Shown in pieces: positions 32,277-39,766 of a stretch of 64,000 bases of DNA; positions within the stretch are counted from its first letter, which is position 1; each line of letters opens with the position of its first letter. The translations under genes were made by a program, and so were the position numbers. The DNA comes from JAWLHU01 sp049324875 (GTDB taxonomy: Bacteria > Bacillota > Sulfobacillia > Symbiobacteriales > Symbiobacteriaceae): contig JBMONC010000049.1 of NCBI GenBank assembly GCA_049324875.1, positions 1 to 64,000 on the forward strand, in the 5' to 3' direction. Below the pieces are notes generated by a model. The model worked only from the letters and a program-made list of their open reading frames with translations, did not search any database and was not told the origin of the DNA.

Positions 32277-32489
32277 CTAGCCGTATTCCGTCTGCCAGGG
32301 TCGGGTGACCGACCTGTCATCGGTTACGGTTGGCCCGGGTGGGCCGCCGGGCCGTGGGGCCGGCCTGCCGTCGTTGGCCGCTGCTCGGTGTGCCCAGTCG
32401 AGCTCCCCGGTCAGGCCAGCAGGGAGCCCCCGAGCCGTGAGGCCCAGGAGCAGGATCGGGACCAGGTGCACGGCCAGGATCCAGATCAC
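32277..32489 (-). CDS. Small membrane-anchored phage protein
   Basis: 70 aa from GTG 32489, nine bases after GGAGG. Residues 1-20 are hydrophobic (MIWILAVHLVPILLLGL), the remainder is polar and Pro/Arg-rich. Function unknown. Confidence 0.5.
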   Translation of the reverse strand: MIWILAVHLVPILLLGLTARGLPAGLTGELDWAHRAAANDGRPAPRPGGPPGPTVTDDRSVTRPWQTEYG

Positions 32490-32519
32490 GGAACCCCACC
32501 TCCCTCGGGGACCAGCGGA

Positions 32520-32798
32520 TCAGCGGAGCCGGGATCTAGCCACCTCTCGAACTGCCGTCGGGACTGGCGGGCGGTTTCCCCATGTCAGGAGGTCCGCGGT
32601 GCCCCTCCATCCCTGATGCCACCGCACCGCATGCCACCCGTAATGGTCCTCGGTGTCATGGCTGTCACCGGTCTCGCTGCCGCTGGTCCGGGCGGCGACT
32701 GCCCGGGCGCCAGGAACCCCCTGGGGTGTGGTCCCCGAGAGCTCACAGGGGTCGCCGTCCGGCCACCGGCAGCCAGGTGCCCCGGTGGGGGTGGTCAT
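32520..32798 (-). CDS. Small phage protein coupled to the CodY-like gene
   Basis: 92 aa; its ATGA overlaps the stop of the CodY-like gene (32795-32798). Polar, with His/Trp-rich centre (HYGWHAVRWHQGW) and Gly/Pro-rich start. The coupling is the main evidence that it is real. Confidence 0.45.
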   Translation of the reverse strand: MTTPTGAPGCRWPDGDPCELSGTTPQGVPGARAVAARTSGSETGDSHDTEDHYGWHAVRWHQGWRGTADLLTWGNRPPVPTAVREVARSRLR

Positions 32799-33214
32799 GC
32801 CACCCGGCGGTTGAATCCCTTCATCCGCTCCCGCAGGGCCCGGGCGGTCACCCCACCCTTGAACCGGATGTGGGTCCCCTTCATGCCCAGGGAGCGAGCC
32901 TCAATCACGCCCGCCGACTCCAGCTTCCGCAGGGCGGTGACGATCACCGATCGGGTGATGCTGGCCCGGTCGGCCACCTTGGAGGCGACCAGCAGGCCGC
33001 CCGTCTCCTCCGGCAGAGCCGCCACCACCTCAGCAAGGGCCTGATGCTCCGAGTAGCTGAGGGTGCGCAGGGCACTGGTCACCGGATCATGGGCCTCGCC
33101 GAGGGCCTTCTCCACCTCCGCCAGCAGGGTGTCGAGACGGTCGACGGCCGCCGAGCCGGAACGGAGCTCCTCACGCATCTGCCGAACACGCTCCAACAGG
33201 GTCTGGTCCTGCAT
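32795..33214 (-). CDS. CodY-like DNA-binding domain protein lacking the GAF sensor
   Basis: 139 aa; ATG after AGGAGGCAGATCAG. After a 65-residue helical, coiled-coil-like start, residues about 68-125 match the C-terminal DNA-binding domain of CodY closely: LSYSEHQAL, then GLLVASKVADRASITRSVIV, then ALRKLESAGVIEARSLGMKG, the last almost identical to the CodY motif. CodY's N-terminal GAF domain, which senses branched-chain amino acids, is missing. The protein could occupy CodY sites regardless of nutrient state, or regulate phage promoters. It lies in the leftward early operon under repressor-controlled transcription. Confidence 0.88.
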   Translation of the reverse strand: MQDQTLLERVRQMREELRSGSAAVDRLDTLLAEVEKALGEAHDPVTSALRTLSYSEHQALAEVVAALPEETGGLLVASKVADRASITRSVIVTALRKLESAGVIEARSLGMKGTHIRFKGGVTARALRERMKGFNRRVA

Positions 33215-33422
33215 CTGATCTGCCTCCTCTGGTGTCGTTTGCGGCCTCGCTGCCGCTGGACTGGACCATCGATGCCTCGGCCCTCTCGGGCAATCTTTAC
33301 GTGGGGCTGGTTACCCACCCGTCGCCCTGCCCGTCTCTGTCAGGAGGCCCGGTCACCCGTGTTCTCCCTGCCCAGGCCCTCATCGGAATCGATGATCCAG
33401 TCCACCAGCAGCCAGGCTGGTG

Positions 33423-33977
33423 TCAGCCGAACAGGGTCGCCTGCTGCGGCTGGTCGTCATCATCTCGCTCCCCGCCCCGCCGCCGGCGGGCGATGCGCCC
33501 CGAGATCCGGCGCCGGTCCTCGTCATGGAGCCGGGCGGCCTCGGCGGCACTGCCCTTGTGCGGAGTGGTCATCGGCCGGTCCTCCAGCGGGCGAACCTCC
33601 CGGGGTTTGCCGTCCAGGGTCGGGACCAGCCAGAACTCGAAATCGTGGGGCTGGGGCGGGCCGGCGCATTCGTCCCGGTGGGCGGCGAACCAGCCGTAGG
33701 CCTGTCCCTCGCCGGGGAGCAGGGCGCCCCTTGTTCGCTTCCATTCCCGGTGGGGCAGCACCGGCTGACCTTGGACCATGAACCGGTTGGTGGCGGCCGT
33801 CGCCAGCTGTTCGTTGAGCGCCCGGATCGCCTGGGGGACCAGCCACCGCCCACCGACCGGCACCGGATACCCGTGGGACTCGGCGTTGGCCCGGTAGAGG
33901 TCCCAGGCCTCGGCCTTGGTTTCTGCCCAGAGGCCCTCGACAGGGGGCGGCGGACCGTTGAAACCTGAGGCGTTCAT
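33423..33977 (-). CDS. Phage early protein, unknown
   Basis: 184 aa, coupled upstream by ATGA overlap. The middle has WLVPQAIRALNEQLA and HDFEFWLVPTLDGKP; the end has a strongly basic stretch RRRISGRIARRRRGGE before an acidic tail. Possibly nucleic-acid binding. Confidence 0.5.
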   Translation of the reverse strand: MNASGFNGPPPPVEGLWAETKAEAWDLYRANAESHGYPVPVGGRWLVPQAIRALNEQLATAATNRFMVQGQPVLPHREWKRTRGALLPGEGQAYGWFAAHRDECAGPPQPHDFEFWLVPTLDGKPREVRPLEDRPMTTPHKGSAAEAARLHDEDRRRISGRIARRRRGGERDDDDQPQQATLFG

Positions 33978-34297
33978 GCGACCCTCCCCGGACGGGGGGC
34001 TCCAGTTCCGGGGTCGTGGTAACCGATCAGTTGCAGCTCAATCGGCCGGAGCAGGCAGACCCACACAACACCTCGGTGCTCTACCTGCACCTGCCAGTAC
34101 TCGCCGTTGCGGCGAAATCCGGGCTCCAAGCAGTTCTCCTGCAGCAGGTCCGCCAGTTGATCGGGTTGCACATGAACCCAGGGCAGTGGGTCGCTCGCCA
34201 GAGTCTGAACCGACAGAATGCCCAACCGCTGGAGATCCTGGACGGTGGCGATAATCCTGTCTACGTCCGCCGGGGTCCAGGGCTGTCTCGCCTGCAT
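33974..34297 (-). CDS. Phage early protein, unknown
   Basis: 107 aa from ATG 34297 behind AGGAGGTG. N-terminal helix pair (DVDRIIATVQDLQRLGIL), then strands (EYWQVQVEHRGVVWVCLL). No family recognised. Confidence 0.5.
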   Translation of the reverse strand: MQARQPWTPADVDRIIATVQDLQRLGILSVQTLASDPLPWVHVQPDQLADLLQENCLEPGFRRNGEYWQVQVEHRGVVWVCLLRPIELQLIGYHDPGTGAPRPGRVA

Positions 34298-34309
34298 CGT
34301 GCTCACCTC

Positions 34310-34564
34310 CTACGCCGTCAGCGCCGCAGCCGGGGCCGGCGGCAGGGGATCGGTGTCGGGACCGGGGCGCCGGCGCCGCCGGACCCGCAGGGCGTCGATG
34401 CTGTAGATCTCGCCGGAGGCGGTGCGAACCTGACGCTCACCCTCCGGGCCGATCCGGCCGCTGACCACCATCTCGTCGAACTCACTCTCCAGGCGCCGCA
34501 GCGCCAGCCGGTCCGCCCTACTCAGCGGATACGGGAACCGCACCAGGTTCGGGCTCACGTTCAT
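34310..34564 (-). CDS. Small phage early protein, unknown
   Basis: 84 aa from ATG 34564 after GAGGAGG. Basic helices, then Arg/Pro-rich end. No motif. Confidence 0.5.
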   Translation of the reverse strand: MNVSPNLVRFPYPLSRADRLALRRLESEFDEMVVSGRIGPEGERQVRTASGEIYSIDALRVRRRRRPGPDTDPLPPAPAAALTA

Positions 34565-34629
34565 GCTCGCTACCTCCTCAGAGTGATGTGGGGGGCTTGT
34601 CCACCCCGGCCAGGGCGGCCGGGTCAAGG

Positions 34630-34797
34630 CTACTGGGCATTGCTGGCCTGTGTCGTACCGGACTTCGTCTTGGCCTCCTCCGCCAGAAGGCGCCGGACGA
34701 TCCGTGCAACCGGCTGCGCCATGCGGCGCTGGATCTCAACCTTGCGCTCTTCTGGTATCAGCCCCAAACGCAGGTCCAGCGTCGTGTAAGTCGGCAT
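34630..34797 (-). CDS. Small phage early protein, unknown
   Basis: 55 aa from ATG 34797 behind CAGGAGGTGG. Mainly one long helix (EERKVEIQRRMAQPVARIVR). Function unknown. Confidence 0.5.
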   Translation of the reverse strand: MPTYTTLDLRLGLIPEERKVEIQRRMAQPVARIVRRLLAEEAKTKSGTTQASNAQ

Positions 34798-34838
34798 CCG
34801 GTCCACCTCCTGCGGTATCTCTATGCAGAGCGGACTTG

Positions 34839-35027
34839 TCAGGCGGCGGTGGGCGACGCCTCGTCTGCCGGGGGTTGGGTCCAATCGCCGTTGATTCGCC
34901 GGGCGACCTTGAGCCACTGTCTCTCGATAGACTCGGCCAACCGATCATCACCCGCAGCGATTGCAGCGGAATACGCCTGCGCCAGATAATCGTTGCACTC
35001 CCGGAGCTTCCGTGGATCCCCCGTCAT
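34839..35027 (-). CDS. First gene of the leftward early operon, unknown
   Basis: 62 aa from ATG 35027 after TGGAGGTGG. Helical with ECNDYLAQAYSAAIAAGDD and a Trp/Pro end. It lies 31 bp after the -10 box of the repressor-controlled early promoter, where phages often place Cro-like or antirepressor proteins; no HTH is evident. Confidence 0.55.
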   Translation of the reverse strand: MTGDPRKLRECNDYLAQAYSAAIAAGDDRLAESIERQWLKVARRINGDWTQPPADEASPTAA

Positions 35028-35057
35028 GATTGCCACCTCCAGCGATGCTCTGTCATC

Positions 35058-35087
35058 AATATATCGCATTAAGCGATAACTGGTCAA
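35058..35087 (-). promoter_or_regulatory. Main leftward early promoter with operator in its spacer
   Basis: On the - strand TTGACC (35082-35087) and TATATT (35058-35063), 18 bp apart. A perfect palindrome TATCGC-N5-GCGATA (35062-35078) covers the spacer, and a half site TATCGC lies at 35096-35101. Repressor binding here would shut off the whole early region. Confidence 0.75.
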
Positions 35088-35149
35088 CGTCATTTTATCG
35101 CTTTTCCTGTGCCGAGTTTTCGGCGCTCCTTCGCTGATGGGGGATGGTA

Positions 35150-35179
35150 TTGCCTATAGCGATAGGCGTGTGATAGACT
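35150..35179 (+). promoter_or_regulatory. Repressor promoter with operator CCTATAGCGATAGG
   Basis: TTGCCT (35150-35155) and TAGACT (35174-35179) with an 18-bp spacer. The operator at 35153-35166 shares the GCGATA core with the early promoter, indicating autoregulation by the XRE protein. Confidence 0.7.
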
Positions 35180-35207
35180 GACGGTGACTCCACGAGGAGG
35201 GCTGGAT

Positions 35208-35828
35208 ATGTCGATAGGCAGCTCGATCAGGGCGCTTCGCACTGCCAAAGGTTGGACGACCACCGAGTTGGCAGAGAAGGCAAACATGAGCCAGAGCTAC
35301 ATCTCGGAGATCGAAAACGGGAAAAAGCCCGGGCGCTCCGCTTTGGAGAAGCTCGCCCAGGCTTTGGGGGTCCCTGTTGCGACTCTGTGGGAGGGTGTCC
35401 CTTCAGACTCCCTTGCATGGTTCTGGCGCAGTAGGTTTGCCACTCTCCGACCGAGCGAGATTATCGCGTTTCGGAGCGAGACAGTGGCCCAACGCGCTTT
35501 GTGGGCTGTCCGGCAACTGCTGGCCGCCTTCCCGGTTCATCAACTGGAGGACCGGCTGGGCATGACTCAGCAGATGCTATCCGACCTGGTGGCCGGTCGG
35601 AACGAGGTGTCTAACTGGACCATCGACCAGTTGGTGCAGAAGGCGGACGTACCAGTCAACTTCCTCCTGAACGGCGATGTGGGGCCGATTGACGAACTGC
35701 TGCGAAAACTCCTTACCGATGAGCACTGTGCTGCTTGGCTCCTGCTCTTCGAGAAGGCTAATTCACACGGGATTCCACCGGATGTCATGGAACGCCTATT
35801 GGAGACGGTCCTGACGTTCAAGAAATAA
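35208..35828 (+). CDS. XRE-family prophage repressor (CI-like)
   Basis: 206 aa from ATG 35208, behind GAGGAGGG. Residues 4-65 are a textbook XRE helix-turn-helix (SIGSSIRALRTAKGWTTTEL, AEKANMSQSYISEIENGKK). Residues about 112-155 look like a second, weaker helix-turn-helix (LGMTQQMLSDLVAGRNEV). No LexA-like peptidase Ser-Lys pair is seen, so induction by RecA-driven self-cleavage is unlikely; another signal should release it. It sits between its operators and a convergent TPR/peptide operon that carries the same operator. Confidence 0.85.
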   Translation: MSIGSSIRALRTAKGWTTTELAEKANMSQSYISEIENGKKPGRSALEKLAQALGVPVATLWEGVPSDSLAWFWRSRFATLRPSEIIAFRSETVAQRALWAVRQLLAAFPVHQLEDRLGMTQQMLSDLVAGRNEVSNWTIDQLVQKADVPVNFLLNGDVGPIDELLRKLLTDEHCAAWLLLFEKANSHGIPPDVMERLLETVLTFKK

Positions 35829-35857
35829 CCCCCTGGAAGCCCAGGGGGTTATTTCTT
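35821..35857. terminator. Shared bidirectional terminator of repressor and peptide gene
   Basis: Perfect 16-bp stem AGAAATAACCCCCTGG / CCAGGGGGTTATTTCT with a 4-base loop. The repressor stop codon lies in the left arm and the peptide gene stop lies 3 bp beyond the right arm. Confidence 0.85.
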
Positions 35858-35859
35858 GC

Positions 35860-35994
35860 CTACGGGTCGGTTGACGTGCTGGTTGCAGGCGGGGAATCGG
35901 GGGTTACTCCACCGCCCGTGCCGTCGGCCAGGACAGGAAGCGAGGAGACCAGGGCCAGAAGCACGGCCAGCACCAGAATAGCAAGCCTCTTCAC
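35860..35994 (-). CDS. Exported prepeptide (Phr/AimP-like) of the lysogeny region
   Basis: 44 aa from GTG 35994, six bases after AGGAGGG and 21 bp after the TPR gene stop. Residues 1-23 form a signal peptide: MKR, then a Leu/Val/Ala core, then LPVLA before the cleavage point. The 21-residue mature part begins DGTGGG, has PDSPPA in the middle and ends TSTSTDP. In Phr and AimP peptides the active 5-10 residues sit at the C-terminus, so the Thr/Ser-rich end is the candidate signal. The pair with the TPR gene, the shared terminator with the repressor and the operator upstream link it to phage decision making. Confidence 0.7.
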   Translation of the reverse strand: MKRLAILVLAVLLALVSSLPVLADGTGGGVTPDSPPATSTSTDP

Positions 35995-36015
35995 CGGTAT
36001 CCCTCCTCTCTGGTA

Positions 36016-36852
36016 CTACCCAGCGATTCTCACCCTGAGCGCCGTTATGGCGTCGATGAGTTCCAGGTCCTTCATGGAGCTGGTCACGGCCAGCTTACGG
36101 GCCTCCTCGGCCAGGAGAGCCGCACTCCACTGCGCTCCGTTGTGCAGGGCGCAGAGAGCCTCAACATAGCGACTGCGAGCCTCGTCAACCCGATCGAGCG
36201 GGCCGTAGTGGCCGGCTCGAACAGCCCTGACTAACTCCTCGGCTGTGGTCACGTCGCCTCGGGTAACCGTGACCTCGGCCTGGAGGAGGCGCGCCTTCGG
36301 AATGTACGGAGCATAGGTCACACGACCCAGGGCCCGCTCGGCCTCATCCAGATCCCCGAGCAACCAGCACAGCCGAGCCGTAGACAGCTGTGCCCACGCC
36401 CTGCTCTGGGCCTGGTCTGGATCCGCGAACAACTCTTCGGCCTCCGCAAACAGGGGCAGCGCAGAGGGATCCCTGTGCCGGAGGAGGACACGCCCCTTCA
36501 GCATCAGCCAATAGGCCCTCAATACCCCCGGCATGGGCAACCGTTCCCAGTCATCCAGAGTGGCGGGGAGCTCTGTCATCAATCCAAGGTCATACTGACA
36601 GAGCGCCAGGCACTGCATCAGGACGGACCGTCTGGCATCACTCATATCCCGGCTCAGGGCCGCTTGGCAGGTCTGCATGGCCTCTGCAGGCCTAGACTCT
36701 GCCCGCTGGGCATGCGCTAGGACATAGGCGATTCTGGACCTACCGTCAGGATCCAATTCGTTACCGGACAGGATCTCCTCACAGCGGGGAATGCGCTCCC
36801 TGGCAGGCAGGGCCATGAGGTTCTTAACAAGCTGGTCAACCGCTGCAGGCAT
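36016..36852 (-). CDS. TPR-repeat protein, candidate peptide receptor in the lysogeny region
   Basis: 278 aa from ATG 36852, eight bases after GTGGAGG. Helix pairs with TPR spacing fill the chain, for example YVLAHAQRAESRPAEAMQTC (about 44-63), then YWLMLKGRVLLRHRDPSALP and LSTARLCWLLGDLDEAERAL. No membrane segment, signal or DNA-binding helix-turn-helix. It is the first gene of a two-gene operon whose second gene makes an exported peptide. It resembles Rap and AimR in plan but is about 100 residues shorter and shows no clear sequence identity that I can point to. It might bind the re-imported peptide and act on the repressor. Confidence 0.75.
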   Translation of the reverse strand: MPAAVDQLVKNLMALPARERIPRCEEILSGNELDPDGRSRIAYVLAHAQRAESRPAEAMQTCQAALSRDMSDARRSVLMQCLALCQYDLGLMTELPATLDDWERLPMPGVLRAYWLMLKGRVLLRHRDPSALPLFAEAEELFADPDQAQSRAWAQLSTARLCWLLGDLDEAERALGRVTYAPYIPKARLLQAEVTVTRGDVTTAEELVRAVRAGHYGPLDRVDEARSRYVEALCALHNGAQWSAALLAEEARKLAVTSSMKDLELIDAITALRVRIAG

Positions 36853-36874
36853 ATGATCCGCCTCCACCACTTCG

Positions 36875-36929
36875 CCTATAGCGATAGTTTCTACCTGACA
36901 CTATAACGCTTCCTGCGATTGATCGTCAA
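36875..36929 (-). promoter_or_regulatory. Promoter and operator of the TPR/peptide operon
   Basis: On the - strand TTGACG (36924-36929) and TATAGT (36900-36905), 18 bp apart. CCTATAGCGATAG (36875-36887) lies just downstream of the start point and is the same operator as at 35153. A related CTATAACG lies within the promoter at 36901-36908. The XRE repressor therefore probably controls this operon. Confidence 0.7.
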
Positions 36930-37215
36930 GCTGTTGTTCCTCTCCCCGAACACAATACCAAACATGTGTTCGTGAAGCAAGGGCCGAACCCTGAGACAAT
37001 TCCCATTCCTTTTCTATCTTCCATACCCCGGGGTTTCGACATGTCTGTCGATTGAACACCAAAGTTGTAACACATTTATTGGACGAAATGGATGATTTTC
37101 ATACAAAGCGAATTTCATTATCCACACGAACCATGCTTCCGTCAATATGGCTTGCGTAGCCAAAATCGTTGCTCTTACAATCTGCCCATTTGACCAACTC
37201 GTGGCCGGCAGATTA
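36930..37215. other. AT-rich intergenic stretch, no gene seen
   Basis: Much lower GC than the neighbours and without ribosome-site-led reading frames. It might hold regulatory sequence or be the trace of another insertion. Confidence 0.5.
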
Positions 37216-37219
37216 GAAA

Positions 37220-37245
37220 GGCCGCCCGATTGCGGGCGGCCACAT
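37220..37245 (-). terminator. Terminator after the lipoprotein gene
   Basis: Perfect 9-bp stem GGCCGCCCG / CGGGCGGCC with a 4-base loop, followed on the - strand by TTTCT. It lies 30 bp after the lipoprotein stop. Confidence 0.65.
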
Positions 37246-37272
37246 GTAGGTGTTGGTCGGGCATCGCTGCGA

Positions 37273-37803
37273 CTAATCCAACTTGATAATCGCCTGCCCG
37301 AAGCCCATGAGGTTCGGTTCAAACAGCAACTCGAGGCCCTTGGCGTGTTCGGGGACTTCAAACGCCAGTTCACCACGCATCTTCCGGCCAGGAGCTACCT
37401 CGCCGTCCAGACTCCCCTTTGCGTCGGGATAGATCGTGATGTTGTGTTGGTAACCGTCGCCGTCCTGCAACTTGAACATGAGCAACGACGATATGGCGGC
37501 CGGCTTGTCACCGATGTTCTCCACAGTGGCGTTCACCAGCACGTAGACGTTCCCGTCCTTGGCCCTCACGAAACCCTCGCCCTTCGTCGTCCGGACGCTG
37601 TTCACGGTGAACTGCAGGTCGCCCATCTTGATCGTGTCGCCCACTGCGAAGACCTGGGGCTGCGGCCTCTCTGATCGCGCCTGGCCACCGTCAGGAGCTG
37701 CTGATCCCGCTCCTTCGACCTTCTGCGGGACAGTGGTTCCGCCACAGGCCGTCAAAGTCAGGATCGCAACCAACCCTAATCCTAAGAGTCCAATCCGCCG
37801 CAT
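37273..37803 (-). CDS. Prophage lipoprotein with DUF4352-like (telokin-like) domain
   Basis: 176 aa from ATG 37803. The lipobox LTAC ends at about residue 20, preceded by MRRIGLLGLGL. After a Gly/Pro linker, residues about 60-170 form the beta-sandwich pattern of DUF4352: GDTIKMGDLQFTVNSVRTT, VNATVENIGDKPAAI, and FEVPEHAKGLELLFEPN near the end. The product should be anchored on the outer face of the membrane. Between the switch and the integrase, phages often place lysogenic-conversion or superinfection-exclusion genes, which is the suggested role. Confidence 0.75.
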   Translation of the reverse strand: MRRIGLLGLGLVAILTLTACGGTTVPQKVEGAGSAAPDGGQARSERPQPQVFAVGDTIKMGDLQFTVNSVRTTKGEGFVRAKDGNVYVLVNATVENIGDKPAAISSLLMFKLQDGDGYQHNITIYPDAKGSLDGEVAPGRKMRGELAFEVPEHAKGLELLFEPNLMGFGQAIIKLD

Positions 37804-37978
37804 CGCTTCTCCTCCGCTTCTCAAAACAGGCTTCTCGGCAACAAATCAAGTACCATGTCGAAATCTGCCGGACTATGTGATTACTTGCTATGTGATCATA
37901 TATCCTCAAGGCCGATAGTACTGCATTTTTGCAGGATTTACAAGTCTGCAACATCTGTGGTGAGCCCTGCTGTACGGG

Positions 37979-38007
37979 TTTCTCGGGCTGTCAGATCATG
38001 GTATAAT
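37979..38007 (+). promoter_or_regulatory. Integrase promoter
   Basis: Consensus TATAAT at 38002-38007 with a weak TTTCTC -35 box (37979-37984) 17 bp upstream. Confidence 0.55.
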
Positions 38008-38046
38008 GACGCTACTCTGACACCGACCTGTGAGGAGAGTGGCAGT

Positions 38047-38094
38047 ATGGATGCTGGCAACCGTGTGAATCAGGGGGGAGATGTATCTGGCTAG
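38047..38094 (+). CDS. Short upstream ORF overlapping the integrase start
   Basis: 15 codons with ATG nine bases after GAGGAG, the best ribosome site in the region. It ends at 38094, inside the integrase gene, which starts at 38081 in another frame. Ribosomes finishing it could re-initiate on the integrase, so it may set integrase levels. Product (MDAGNRVNQGG...) has no recognised feature. Confidence 0.45.
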   Translation: MDAGNRVNQGGDVSG

Positions 38095-39766
38095 GCGCAA
38101 GCACCCAGGGGAGATAGATACCGGTCACAACGAGCGGGCTGGCCTCTACGTCCGTGTCAGCATGGACAGATCGGCCCGAGGCATGACCGAGGAGATTGTC
38201 TCCCCGACCACCCAGGAGGACCGGGCTAGGGCCTACTGCCAGGCCCAGGGGTGGCAGGTAGTCCAGGTAGAACACGACATCGACGAATCGGCATACCGGC
38301 AACACTACTCAAAACGCGCAGGCCTCATGCGCCTCCTGGACGCCGTCCAGCGCGGAGAGATCACCAAGATCGTGGTCTGGAAGTTCAGTCGCCTCTCACG
38401 GCGCCTACGGGAATTCAGCGAAATCTGCGACACTGTCGAGCGGGCAAACGGTGGTGTGGTATCCGTATCGGAGCAGGTGGACACCTCCACCCCTGCCGGT
38501 CGTCTCATCCGCAACATCCTGGCGTCGTTTGCCCAGTTCCAGGCGGAGGAGATCGGTGAGCAGATCTACGAGACATGGTTGACAAGGGCCAAACAGGGAC
38601 TGAAACCGCCTGGCCAGCAGCCATTTGGCACGATCAACAGACGGGGCGTGCTGGAGCCCGACCCCGAAACCCACCCCCACCTGCTGGCGTTGTTCCGGAC
38701 CTACGCGGAGACAGGATCGCTGCGTGCCTGTTGGGATTACCTGAATCAGGCGGCGGTAGAGCCGCCGCGGGCTGAGGGATGGCACCTGGTCTCCATCCGC
38801 AAGATCCTGCGGAACTCGATCTACGCTGGTCGGCTGGGCTGGGACGGCGAGGAGTACACGGGTCAGTGGGAGCCGCTGGTCCCTCTTGAGCTCTGGGAGA
38901 AGGTACAGAGCATGTTGGAAAGTCGAAGCGACAAGCGAGAACGCAGACGAGACGCCCGCCTGTTGAGCGGACTGGTGATTTGCGGCAATTGCGGCCTGCC
39001 GATGTGGATCCGCTATGAGCATCGCCAGCGGCGGGAACTGCTGCACCTGTACAGTTGCTTCGAGCGCCACAGTATGCGCCGCGGCTGCTCGGAAACGCCC
39101 AACGTGGTTGCGGACGAGCTCGAACGTGAGGTATGGGATACCATTCGTGCACTGGCTCACGACGGAGGCCTTGGCCCGGTCGTGGCCGCGTTGAGCAGCC
39201 CGAACGCTTCCCGTGAGCTGGAGCAGGTGGAGAAGCAGATCCAGCGGCTACGTGCCCAGATTGCCACCCTGTTTGACATGGTGGGGGTCGGCGACATCAC
39301 CCGGGAAGAGTTTCGTGAGCAACACAGGCGCTACTCTGAGCAGCTGCGGACGTTGCAAATCCAGTTGGTCGACCGGGAGGCGCCGATGGCGCTACCGCAC
39401 ATCATCGCAAGGGCGCTGGAATCGATGGGGGACGCCTCTACGCTGGAGGAGCGTCGGGGGGTGTTAGAAGCGCTCGGCGTCACAATCACCGTTACGGGCA
39501 GCAAGGCCGTAATGGAGTTGGCCGGCCACACGTATCGTCTTCGGCCACGCTTGGTGGCCGGAACCATGCACTTTGGACGGGAATACCATCGGCTGGACTA
39601 TCAAGGGCACGTCTATACGGACTGGCAGCTCCGGTTCCTGGCGCGCACATGGAACCGGTTTGACCGGCGCCGGATAGCGGAGAGAATGGGACGCTCGCTC
39701 AACGCAATTCATCGAGCCATCTATCGCATGCAGGACAAGGCTTCGACAACTACGACAAGTCGCTAA
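38081..39766 (+). CDS. Large serine recombinase, prophage integrase
   Basis: 561 aa. The N-terminal catalytic domain has LYVRVSMD with the active Ser, then DIDESAYRQHYSKRAGLMRL and IVVWKFSRLSRR, and EEIGEQIYETW at the end of helix E. A recombinase domain follows (SIRKILRNSIYAGRLGW), then a zinc ribbon (CGNCGLPMW, later C-x5-6-C) and a coiled-coil segment (LEQVEKQIQRLRAQIATLF). Length and order fit large serine integrases of Firmicute phages. The stop codon is only 7-12 bp from the sat junction. Excision would need a directionality factor, which is not identified. Confidence 0.92.
   Translation: MYLARRKHPGEIDTGHNERAGLYVRVSMDRSARGMTEEIVSPTTQEDRARAYCQAQGWQVVQVEHDIDESAYRQHYSKRAGLMRLLDAVQRGEITKIVVWKFSRLSRRLREFSEICDTVERANGGVVSVSEQVDTSTPAGRLIRNILASFAQFQAEEIGEQIYETWLTRAKQGLKPPGQQPFGTINRRGVLEPDPETHPHLLALFRTYAETGSLRACWDYLNQAAVEPPRAEGWHLVSIRKILRNSIYAGRLGWDGEEYTGQWEPLVPLELWEKVQSMLESRSDKRERRRDARLLSGLVICGNCGLPMWIRYEHRQRRELLHLYSCFERHSMRRGCSETPNVVADELEREVWDTIRALAHDGGLGPVVAALSSPNASRELEQVEKQIQRLRAQIATLFDMVGVGDITREEFREQHRRYSEQLRTLQIQLVDREAPMALPHIIARALESMGDASTLEERRGVLEALGVTITVTGSKAVMELAGHTYRLRPRLVAGTMHFGREYHRLDYQGHVYTDWQLRFLARTWNRFDRRRIAERMGRSLNAIHRAIYRMQDKASTTTTSR

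Noticed and set aside
32109..33044. + strand frames of more than 300 codons across the CodY-like gene region
   Set aside because: Arg/Pro-rich shadow frames; the - strand CodY match is decisive.
37014..37376. 120-codon - strand frame running from the AT-rich gap into the lipoprotein gene end
   Set aside because: No ribosome site in a sensible place, mixed composition and overlap with a clear terminator and lipoprotein gene.
1..39766. tRNA genes or a tRNA attachment site
   Set aside because: No cloverleaf-like sequence was noticed, and the integrase end lies in a protein-coding gene; I did not run a tRNA search.
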